A stretch of 7,027 nt of DNA, from NCBI GenBank assembly GCA_003517945.1, contig DOZP01000091.1:1-7027 (forward strand). The letters run 5' to 3'. The number at the start of each line of letters is the position of its first letter. The first letter of the stretch is position 1. The position numbers were made by a program, and so were the translations under genes. The notes below the pieces were generated by a model. It saw nothing but the letters and a program-made list of their open reading frames with translations. It did no database searches and was not told where the DNA came from. This DNA is from Porphyromonadaceae bacterium (GTDB lineage Bacteria > Bacteroidota > Bacteroidia > Bacteroidales > Tannerellaceae). Below, one piece after another: positions 1 through 4,878 of this stretch.

Positions 1-228
1 GAACTGCAACGGTTTCAGCGACATATAAGCGTATCCCTGCAATACAGGGATTATAAAAGCCGCTCCGCCCTGTATGCAGCGCGATGACTTGTTGCCTCCC
101 GTTTTACCGTAAATAACTAAAATCTCGTCCGATTTACATTTTTTGAAACGGGACATGATCCCGAGTAAGGTCAAAAAAACGATAAAGACCAATACACTGA
201 TAAGTACTACTACATTTGTTTCAAACAT
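1..228 (-). CDS. Flotillin-like SPFH-domain protein, N-terminal part (truncated by window edge)
   Basis: Flotillins are membrane-anchored scaffold proteins that oligomerise on the inner face of the cytoplasmic membrane and organise membrane microdomains. Only the first 76 codons are visible, read from an ATG at 228 (complement) with no stop before the window edge. Residues 4-25 are a hydrophobic membrane anchor (VVVLISVLVFIVFLTLLGIM). From about residue 30 the sequence carries the conserved flotillin start of the SPFH region: SDEILVIYGKTGG, then RCIQGGAAFIIPVLQGY and SLKPLQ. The ATG is chosen because it directly precedes the anchor. It lies 34 bp downstream of the NfeD-like gene in the same orientation, so the two are very probably co-transcribed, as in the yuaF-floT pair of Bacillus subtilis. 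No promoter is seen in the short gap. The family call is firm from the anchor plus the GKTGG and GGAAF motifs. The rest of the protein, including the coiled-coil flotillin domain, lies outside the window. Confidence 0.88.
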   Translation of the reverse strand, partial: MFETNVVVLISVLVFIVFLTLLGIMSRFKKCKSDEILVIYGKTGGNKSSRCIQGGAAFIIPVLQGYAYMSLKPLQF

Positions 229-262
229 AATTTTGATAATTAAAGAATTAAAATTTAAAGAT

Positions 263-763
263 TTAAATGGGTGTGACCGAACGGCGCGTGCCGGACACGC
301 GTATTTTCTGGCCTTTTTCGAGATGAAGATCTTTGTCATAAACCAGGGTGACTGTGACCGGACGACCCTCAAGCGTGATAAAAACTTCGCCTATTTTCTT
401 GTTGTTATCCCAAAAATACACTTCGGCTTCCACGTCGGTGATCGTTGTTGTATAATTCATGTTCTGCTGCAGTTTATCAAACAGCAGTTTATACAGGTAA
501 TACAACACCAGCACAAAAACGACGCCTGTGATACACCCCAACGCTGACGACAGAAACGTAAACTCGTCCATCAGGGTCAAAGTCAGCGAGAAACCGATGG
601 TGAAATGGATCAATCCCTTGAACGAAAATAGATCACCCCATGTGAACCCCGAGTCTAAATCCAAACCGGCATCCGTCTCCATATTTCCGAACAAAAGCAA
701 ACAGACGGATGTCAATAAAAACACTCCGGACGAAACTATCAGAACAATTACATACCACTCCAT
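263..763 (-). CDS. NfeD/YuaF-like membrane protein with C-terminal OB-fold, partner of flotillin
   Basis: A 166-residue membrane protein. Hydrophobic segments lie at about residues 4-27, 50-65 and 73-96. They are followed by a soluble, beta-rich C-terminal domain (about 104-166) containing TDVEAEVYFWDNNKKIGEV, a glycine turn at EGRPVTV and KGQKIRVSGTRR near the end, which fits the small OB-fold of the short NfeD class. In that class (YuaF of B. subtilis) the gene sits next to a flotillin gene, and the protein is thought to cooperate with flotillin in membrane-domain organisation or envelope stress. Here the flotillin gene begins 34 bp downstream on the same strand, which is the strongest support for the assignment. 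The protease domain of long NfeD proteins is absent, as expected for the short class. The start at 763 puts the first hydrophobic helix at the extreme N-terminus. Sequence identity to named NfeD members could not be measured, so a more generic membrane-protein name is the alternative. Confidence 0.78.
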   Translation of the reverse strand: MEWYVIVLIVSSGVFLLTSVCLLLFGNMETDAGLDLDSGFTWGDLFSFKGLIHFTIGFSLTLTLMDEFTFLSSALGCITGVVFVLVLYYLYKLLFDKLQQNMNYTTTITDVEAEVYFWDNNKKIGEVFITLEGRPVTVTLVYDKDLHLEKGQKIRVSGTRRSVTPI

Positions 764-860
764 AAACAGTTAAAATTTTATTGCCGTGAAACCTTTTCTT
801 TCTCAAGTGTGGGAAGTGTTAATATTGTAATCGCAAAATAACAAAAAACCAACGCTTCCA

Positions 861-1007
861 ATGTACCGGATACTCGACAAAGATACAATTAATATAGAAA
901 TATTACCTCATTTATCAGTAGCAAAACGCGGTTATACTATCAAAAATCATCTTGTAGAAATAGTAACCGGATGTTTACGACGTTTCTATCGTTCAATTCA
1001 TTTTTAA
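861..1007 (+). pseudogene. Degraded N-terminal fragment of an IS4/IS5-type transposase
   Basis: A 48-codon open frame (ATG at 861, TAA at 1005-1007) too short to be a working gene. Its first 35 residues, MYRILDKDTI... EILPHLSVAKRG ...HLVEIV, resemble from memory the start of Bacteroidetes IS5-like (DUF4096-type) transposases. Those begin with M-Y-x-I-L-x-x-D-x-I, EILPHLSVAKRG and a LVEIV helix, normally continuing ILYKLKTGCQW. Here LVEIV is followed directly by TGC and then unrelated residues (LRRFYRSIHF), which looks like a short in-frame deletion followed by loss of the remainder. No catalytic DDE region and no clear terminal inverted repeats or target duplication are visible nearby. The fragment lies between two divergent genes and is probably an old insertion scar. 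The alternative is a chance ORF. Recognition is by pattern memory, not a search. Confidence 0.55.
878..885 (-). promoter_or_regulatory. Possible -7 box for the NfeD-flotillin unit
   Basis: Read on the minus strand this is TATCTTTG, a full match to the Bacteroidetes -7 consensus TAnnTTTG, about 115 bp upstream of the NfeD-like start codon. No convincing TTTG -33 element sits 19-21 bp further upstream, and the box overlaps codons of the transposase remnant, so the match may be chance. It is the only full consensus -7 match found upstream of this unit. Confidence 0.25.
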
Positions 1008-1037
1008 GGAATATGAAAAAATCTATAAACAGAGTAT

Positions 1038-1068
1038 TTTGTTCTGACAAAAAAAAGAGCTATTTTTG
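1038..1068 (+). promoter_or_regulatory. Bacteroidetes-type promoter of the patatin-barrel gene
   Basis: The -33 element TTTG (1038-1041) and -7 element TATTTTTG (1061-1068, consensus TAnnTTTG) are separated by 19 bp, matching the primary sigma factor promoter described for Bacteroides. Transcription would start at about 1073-1076, giving a leader of only about 20 nt before the ATG at 1094. The promoter lies downstream of the transposase remnant. Confidence 0.8.
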
Positions 1069-1093
1069 AAGTCGCAAAAGCTGTTCTTAAAAT

Positions 1094-3397
1094 ATGAAAA
1101 ATTTATTATATACGATTATATTCCTTTTTGTTTTATCTTCTGCAACGGCTCAGAAAGTAGGATTGGTATTGAGTGGCGGCGGCGCCAGGGGGGCAGCCCA
1201 TATCGGTGTGATCAAAGCGCTCGAGGAAAATAATATTCCGATAGACTATATAACCGGTACCTCTATAGGCGCCATTATCGGAAGTCTCTATGCGATGGGG
1301 TATACGCCTGATGAAATGCTGGAGTTAATTCTTTCGGACGAATTCGGATACTGGCAGACCGGCGAGGTTGAGTATGACTATATCTATTATTTCAAAAAAC
1401 CGGAAGATACGCCTCAGTTTATGAATTTTTCGTTAAATCTTAAAGATTCGACTCTCATTGGGGGAATATTGCCGGGCAGCTTTATCAGTCCGATACAAAT
1501 GAATCAGGCGTTTATGGCGCTTTATGCCCAGTCAACCGCGAAGGCGGCATGGAATTTTGACAATTTATTTGTTCCGTTCCGTTGTATGGGCGCCGATGTA
1601 TACGGTAAGAAAGCGATTACGTTCCGTAATGGCGATCTGGGAGATGCCGTACGCGCTTCGATGACATTTCCGTTTGTTTTTAAACCGATATGGAAAGACG
1701 GGGTGCCGCTGTTTGACGGAGGAATTTATGATAATTTTCCGATTAAAGTGATGAAGGAGGATTTTGACCCGGATTTTATTTTAGGTTCCGCTGTGCGTGG
1801 CGGCGGATTAAAACCTTCCGAGAATCCGATGAGCCAGATCGAGACGATGATTATGCAGAAGACAGAGTATGTGGTTCCGGAAGAAGATGGTATGTTGATA
1901 GAGATGCGTCTTCCGGATGTTTTCCTTCTTGATTTTTATAAAGCGAAAGAAGTCATGCAGATTGGTTATGACCGTACGATGGCTATCATTGATACGATAA
2001 AAGCGCGTGTTAATCGTGAGGTTCCTTTAAATGACGTGACGGATCGCCGTAAGGCATATAAGGAGAGCCTGCCTCCTCTGAAATTTAAAAATATATATGT
2101 GACGGGAGTTACGGACGAACAACGTCATTATATAACGGCACAATTACGACGGAATATGGATGACGAATTTACGATGGAGGAATTCCGTCGCGCTTATTTC
2201 AAGATGTTGACCTATTCAAAAATCAAGGAGATCATACCTTCTGCAATCTATAACTGGAAAAATAAAACGTTTGATCTGTATCTGTCTGTTCAGGTAAAAG
2301 ACGAGATAAAAGTTTCCATTGGCGGGAATATCTCTTCCCATCAGGCCAATCAGTTGTTTTTAGGATTGGAATATCAGAGCTTGGGGGAAATATCTGCAGA
2401 TTATAACGCAAATTTTCAGATGGGCAATTCTTTTAGTGGCATTTCGCTTGACAGCCGTTTTTTTCCGTCTGCGCGTATTCCCGGATATGTCGGCGTTAAA
2501 TTTGCATATAGCAACAAAAGCTATTCGCAAAGCCAGTCATTGTTTTATGAAGATGTGGTGCCTGCGTTTATAAAGCAACGGGAGAGTTTATTCAGGTTTC
2601 GTTACGGTTTTCCTTTCAAGTCGAATTCGAAAATGGAAGTTTTTGCCGGATTAGGTATGCTTACGGATTATTATTACCAGACGCCGTCTTTTACAAATCT
2701 TGATTTTGATGCAACTAAATATAATTTATTTAATACAGGATTCCGGTTTGAACGTAATTCTCTTAATTTCAAACAATATCCTACGGTAGGACGTCATCAG
2801 TTGATTGTTGCGCAATATGTAACCGGTAAAGAATATTACAGGGCGGGCGGAAAAAGGCGTTTTAATTATCACCGGAGTCATGAATATTTTCGCGTGAAAG
2901 GGACGTGGCAAAATTTTCCGAACACAAAACGTAAGTTCAGCTTAGGGTTGATGGGAGAAGCCGTATATAGTAACGGGCAATTCAGTTCCAATTATACATC
3001 GTCTATATTAAACGCTTCTGCTTTTACGCCTACTCCGCACAGTAAAATTTCGTTTAATGAAGCGTTCCGGGCAAATAGTTATATTGCCGCGGGTATGATA
3101 CCTATTTTGAAGTTGAATAATGCCATTCATTTCCGTTTCGAAGCATACGGATTTGTTCCTTTGAAGGAAATACGGAAAGAGGCTTATACGATTGGCGACG
3201 GACAGGTGACCTATTACAGGGCGCGGTATGGAGACTATTTCAGGAAATACGAATATATGGGAGAGGCGGCCGTTGTTCTTCAGTTACCGTTTGTATCCGT
3301 CAGCCTGTTTGCAAACGGATACAGTTATCCGAAACATAATTTCAATTTTGGTTTGAATATCGGTTATCTTATTTTTGATTCCGGTTTTTTTGATTAA
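1094..3397 (+). CDS. Patatin-like phospholipase fused to POTRA and outer-membrane beta-barrel (PlpD-like, type Vd)
   Basis: A 767-residue exported protein combining a lipid hydrolase with its own outer-membrane barrel. Residues 1-19 form a signal peptide (MKNLLYTIIFLFVLSSATA, cleavage probably before Q20). The patatin domain spans about 21-300: oxyanion-hole motif SGGGARG (27-33), nucleophile elbow GTSIG with Ser57, and catalytic Asp208 in DGG. The Ser-Asp dyad is therefore intact. Residues about 327-400 read as a single POTRA-like domain (FKNIYVTGVTDEQ... start, ending LYLSVQVKD). About 403-767 is rich in alternating, aromatic strands and matches a 16-strand barrel in length. This order is that of Pseudomonas PlpD and Fusobacterium FplA, where the patatin domain is exported or surface-exposed and hydrolyses phospholipids. 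Whether this one is displayed outside or faces the periplasm cannot be told. The ATG at 1094 is fixed by the signal peptide and a promoter about 25 bp upstream. No neighbour shares its strand as an operon partner; the next plus-strand gene is a tRNA with its own promoter. Confidence 0.9.
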   Translation: MKNLLYTIIFLFVLSSATAQKVGLVLSGGGARGAAHIGVIKALEENNIPIDYITGTSIGAIIGSLYAMGYTPDEMLELILSDEFGYWQTGEVEYDYIYYFKKPEDTPQFMNFSLNLKDSTLIGGILPGSFISPIQMNQAFMALYAQSTAKAAWNFDNLFVPFRCMGADVYGKKAITFRNGDLGDAVRASMTFPFVFKPIWKDGVPLFDGGIYDNFPIKVMKEDFDPDFILGSAVRGGGLKPSENPMSQIETMIMQKTEYVVPEEDGMLIEMRLPDVFLLDFYKAKEVMQIGYDRTMAIIDTIKARVNREVPLNDVTDRRKAYKESLPPLKFKNIYVTGVTDEQRHYITAQLRRNMDDEFTMEEFRRAYFKMLTYSKIKEIIPSAIYNWKNKTFDLYLSVQVKDEIKVSIGGNISSHQANQLFLGLEYQSLGEISADYNANFQMGNSFSGISLDSRFFPSARIPGYVGVKFAYSNKSYSQSQSLFYEDVVPAFIKQRESLFRFRYGFPFKSNSKMEVFAGLGMLTDYYYQTPSFTNLDFDATKYNLFNTGFRFERNSLNFKQYPTVGRHQLIVAQYVTGKEYYRAGGKRRFNYHRSHEYFRVKGTWQNFPNTKRKFSLGLMGEAVYSNGQFSSNYTSSILNASAFTPTPHSKISFNEAFRANSYIAAGMIPILKLNNAIHFRFEAYGFVPLKEIRKEAYTIGDGQVTYYRARYGDYFRKYEYMGEAAVVLQLPFVSVSLFANGYSYPKHNFNFGLNIGYLIFDSGFFD

Positions 3398-3411
3398 ATA
3401 GTATCAAAAAA
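3386..3411. repeat. AT-rich inverted repeat across the patatin-gene stop codon
   Basis: TTTTTTGAT (3386-3394) and ATCAAAAAA (3403-3411) are perfect 9-bp inverted repeats around an 8-nt loop, beginning within the last codons of the patatin gene. The stem has only one G-C pair and is not followed by a U-tract on the plus strand, so it is a weak terminator candidate at best. It ends just before the tRNA promoter. Confidence 0.35.
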
Positions 3412-3412
3412 G

Positions 3413-3444
3413 TTTGCATAATAAAAAAGAATGCAATATCTTTG
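3413..3444 (+). promoter_or_regulatory. Promoter of tRNA-Arg
   Basis: The -33 element TTTG (3413-3416) and -7 element TATCTTTG (3437-3444) are separated by 20 bp and match the Bacteroidetes consensus. The start of transcription would fall near 3450, leaving a short 5' leader before the mature tRNA end at 3464, to be removed by RNase P. The -33 box is only 15 bp beyond the stop codon of the patatin gene. Confidence 0.8.
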
Positions 3445-3463
3445 CACTCGCAAAAAAGCAAAA

Positions 3464-3537
3464 GGCTCCGTGGCTCAACTGAATAGAGCATCTGACTACG
3501 GATCAGAAGGTTACAGGTTTGAATCCTGTCGGAGTCA
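3464..3537 (+). tRNA. tRNA-Arg (anticodon ACG)
   Basis: A complete cloverleaf can be folded by hand. The acceptor is GGCTCCG (3464-3470) with CGGAGTC (3530-3536, one G-T pair) and discriminator A3537. The D stem is GCTC/GAGC (3473-3476, 3486-3489). The anticodon stem is TCTGA/TCAGA (3491-3495, 3503-3507) with loop CTACGGA, and the anticodon ACG is at 3498-3500. The variable loop is 5 nt and the T arm is ACAGG-TTTGAAT-CCTGT (3513-3529). CCA is not encoded (CTT follows), so it must be added by the CCA-adding enzyme. An ACG anticodon is normally edited to ICG by TadA and reads CGU, CGC and CGA. It has its own promoter and a following hairpin, so it is a single-gene unit. Confidence 0.97.
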
Positions 3538-3540
3538 CTT

Positions 3541-3573
3541 CAAAGGGCAGTTACTATCAGTAGTTGCCCTTTG
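3541..3573 (+). terminator. Strong hairpin terminator after tRNA-Arg
   Basis: CAAAGGGCA (3541-3549) pairs perfectly with TGCCCTTTG (3565-3573). The stem continues inward through two G-T pairs to TACT/AGTA, giving about 15 bp closed by a 3-nt loop (ATC). It starts 3 nt after the tRNA discriminator base. The following AATATTT is a weak U-tract, so it may act as a terminator, as a 3' processing signal, or in both directions (the NYN gene ends at 3630 on the opposite strand). Confidence 0.7.
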
Positions 3574-3629
3574 AATATTTGGTGGTTTTAGTTTGGAAAA
3601 ATATGTATTTTGAAGTGATCAATGAAATT

Positions 3630-4274
3630 TTATTTCCATTTATCTGGGATAGAATAAGACTTCCCATCTTTTGTAACTACATCCGTCATACTACTGATAA
3701 GAAATTTTGGGAGGTTATTTTTTAAAAACACAGGTTTACTCCTATGTTTTTTCATATTAGCAGATAAATCACTGCTAAATATAGCTGGCGGGAAATATAC
3801 TTTAATATTTTTTCCTTGATAATTCTTTTGTAGAAATTCAATAGGTGGTATGAAGTCACTATCTCCACTTACAAGTACCAATATGTCTGTCTTATCTTGT
3901 ATACAATCTCCAATCATACGAATCGAAAGACTAACATCCGTTTTCTTTTCTTCCGGTCGAGATATTGAGTAATGACATTTTGGACACTCTATTATTTTAT
4001 TAAGGTATTTACCTCTTACAATCTCAAACTTATCACCATTAATAAGTTTATTTACATTTAAAAAGGCACTCTGGCGACTACTTTTATCTTTATTCAAAGG
4101 AGAGGCCGTAAAATAAACCACTTTTTCTAAAACCTGACCTTTACCTAAAAACTGTTCAAATAGCTTAACTATATTTATCCAATAAGCTTTCTTCCATTTT
4201 GAATTAATCTTTTTTTCAGTTTTTAATCCATAATAGAAGTTGAATCCGTCTACATAAAATGTTACTCTTTTCAT
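3630..4274 (-). CDS. NYN-domain (PIN-like, LabA/DUF88-type) putative ribonuclease
   Basis: A 214-residue single-domain protein of the NYN family, metal-dependent PIN-like nucleases that usually cut RNA. Visible signatures are the first strand FYVDGFNFYYG with acidic Asp9 and Asn12, the helix EKKTDVSLSI with Asp113, and the strand LVLVSGDSDF with Asp138 and Asp140, followed by a putative IKVYFPP strand. The usual acidic cluster is therefore complete, and the length fits a stand-alone NYN protein. Between the first and second motifs, residues 97-101 read CPKCH, a CxxC followed by His, which could be half of a metal site. Only one such pair is present. There is no signal peptide or membrane span, so it should be cytoplasmic. 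Base composition is clearly more AT-rich than the flanking envelope genes (20 and 16 G+C in two 60-base rows of this gene, against 29 in a row of the peptidase gene), suggesting separate ancestry. It has its own promoter and a structured leader. Substrate and role are unknown; RNA metabolism, toxin and defence roles are all possible. Confidence 0.85.
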   Translation of the reverse strand: MKRVTFYVDGFNFYYGLKTEKKINSKWKKAYWINIVKLFEQFLGKGQVLEKVVYFTASPLNKDKSSRQSAFLNVNKLINGDKFEIVRGKYLNKIIECPKCHYSISRPEEKKTDVSLSIRMIGDCIQDKTDILVLVSGDSDFIPPIEFLQKNYQGKNIKVYFPPAIFSSDLSANMKKHRSKPVFLKNNLPKFLISSMTDVVTKDGKSYSIPDKWK

Positions 4275-4285
4275 TGTCTATTAAT

Positions 4286-4309
4286 AAAAAAGCCACTAAA
4301 AAGTGGCTT
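4286..4309 (-). terminator. Terminator-like hairpin in the leader of the NYN gene
   Basis: Read on the minus strand: AAGCCACT, loop TTTT, AGTGGCTT, then further T residues to 4286, giving a perfect 8-bp stem and a run of six T that starts in the stem. This is the shape of an intrinsic terminator. It ends only about 11-15 nt before the NYN ATG (4274) and lies downstream of a consensus promoter. It could end a short leader RNA (attenuation), mask the translation start, or simply terminate readthrough from the genes at 4526-6999. Confidence 0.7.
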
Positions 4310-4311
4310 AG

Positions 4312-4331
4312 GCTATCCAAGAAAGGATAGC
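4312..4331 (-). other. First hairpin of the NYN leader
   Basis: On the minus strand GCTATCC, loop TTTCTT, GGATAGC: a perfect 7-bp stem with a 6-nt pyrimidine loop and no following U-tract. It is placed about 12 nt after the predicted transcription start and immediately before the terminator-like hairpin. It could be a ligand- or protein-binding element or a 5' stabilising stem. Confidence 0.6.
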
Positions 4332-4349
4332 GGGTCTTTAATTTCGAAA

Positions 4350-4381
4350 CAAAGGTAATGTGTTCTTTCAATATATGCAAA
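4350..4381 (-). promoter_or_regulatory. Bacteroidetes-type promoter of the NYN gene and its leader
   Basis: On the minus strand the -33 element TTTG (4381-4378) and -7 element TACCTTTG (4357-4350) are separated by 20 bp, a full match to the Bacteroides consensus. It separates the NYN gene from the minus-strand unit ending at 4526, showing that the NYN gene need not depend on readthrough. No distinct feature was recognised in the AT-rich 4382-4525 stretch behind it. Confidence 0.78.
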
Positions 4382-4525
4382 TTATTTATAGAGTTTCTTC
4401 AACGTTGAAATATATTTGAAATAGTTTTGTAGTTTAATTGAATGTAGTGGCAGGGGATAACAAATATTTGCGAAATGGACAACATCCCGTAAATATTAAA
4501 AAAAGAAAGAATTATCTTATACCAT

Positions 4526-4861
4526 TTAGCTTCCGAGAGCGGAGAGACCGACCAATGCTGCAATGGAACCCCAAAAGACGATAACCAGTATGATACCAAT
4601 TAGATAAAAGATAAGCGTAGCTTTGGCCCAATTGGCTTTGCTTTCGGATGTTCCGTTGCCAAATGCCCATACGAACAGCATGATTAGACTTACGAGGGGT
4701 ATAGCCATTAAGATGAGCGTAATGATCCAGTCGCCAATAGACACAACCGATATGTTTTTAGTAGCGTTGTAATTTGGCTGATAAGGCGGTTGGTACTGGT
4801 TTTGTGGCTGACCCTGATTGGGCGCCGGTGCCTGATACTGGTTTTGATTCTGATTTTCCAT
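4526..4861 (-). CDS. Small membrane protein, Q/P/N-rich N-terminus and two membrane spans
   Basis: A 111-residue protein that I do not recognise as a named family. Residues 1-33 are low-complexity, made almost entirely of Gln, Asn, Pro and Tyr, with short reiterated units (NQNQNQYQ, NQYQPPYQPN). Two hydrophobic spans follow, about 45-68 (DWIITLILMAIPLVSLIMLFVWAF) and 81-106. They are joined by a short polar loop with SESKANWAKA, in which an N-W-A-K-A motif precedes the second span. The topology, with a disordered proline/glutamine tail and a hairpin of two helices, resembles small Bacteroidetes inner-membrane proteins of unknown function and superficially dispanin-type proteins. The ATG at 4861 lies 17 bp after the stop codon of the peptidase gene in the same orientation, so the two are probably co-transcribed. 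No promoter or terminator is seen in that gap. No function is assigned. Confidence 0.75.
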   Translation of the reverse strand: MENQNQNQYQAPAPNQGQPQNQYQPPYQPNYNATKNISVVSIGDWIITLILMAIPLVSLIMLFVWAFGNGTSESKANWAKATLIFYLIGIILVIVFWGSIAALVGLSALGS

Positions 4862-4878
4862 AAAATTGTTTTTTTTAA

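Larger units (their letters stand above)
4275..4343 (-). other. Structured ~70-nt 5' leader of the NYN gene (possible small RNA or attenuator)
   Basis: The region between the predicted start of transcription (about 4343, estimated from the -7 box) and the ATG at 4274. It contains two consecutive perfect hairpins, at 4312-4331 and 4290-4309, separated by only two bases, with the second followed by a U-tract. No ATG-initiated leader peptide is visible, so peptide-based attenuation is unlikely. No strong alternative antiterminator pairing was found by eye. The layout promoter, folded RNA, terminator, nuclease-like gene superficially recalls type III toxin-antitoxin loci, but the tandem repeats typical of those antitoxin RNAs are missing. 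Confidence 0.5.

Noticed and set aside
143..547. Plus-strand open frame opposite the flotillin and NfeD genes
   Set aside because: It lies antisense across both genes, has no recognisable domain or promoter, and the minus-strand frames encode clear membrane anchors and family motifs.
812..859. Imperfect 9-bp inverted repeat (GGAAGTGTT at 812-820, AACGCTTCC at 851-859) just before the transposase remnant
   Set aside because: Considered as an IS end or a terminator, but it has one wobble pair, a 30-nt loop and no matching copy beyond the remnant, so chance is likely.
3464..4274. A genomic island integrated at tRNA-Arg
   Set aside because: No integrase gene and no second copy of the tRNA 3' end were found between the tRNA and the dcp unit, so an att-flanked element cannot be supported.
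4411..4429. Plus-strand TAnnTTTG matches (TATATTTG, TAGTTTTG)
   Set aside because: No TTTG at the right spacing and no plus-strand gene downstream; the motif is common in AT-rich DNA.
4461..4470. Perfect palindrome CAAATATTTG in the 4382-4525 intergenic stretch
   Set aside because: Ten AT-rich bases without a nearby promoter or a second copy are expected by chance in such DNA; not enough for an operator call.
4399..4599. 66-codon minus-strand frame overlapping the end of the small membrane protein gene
   Set aside because: It overlaps the better-supported gene in another frame, has no domain, and most of its length is AT-rich intergenic DNA.
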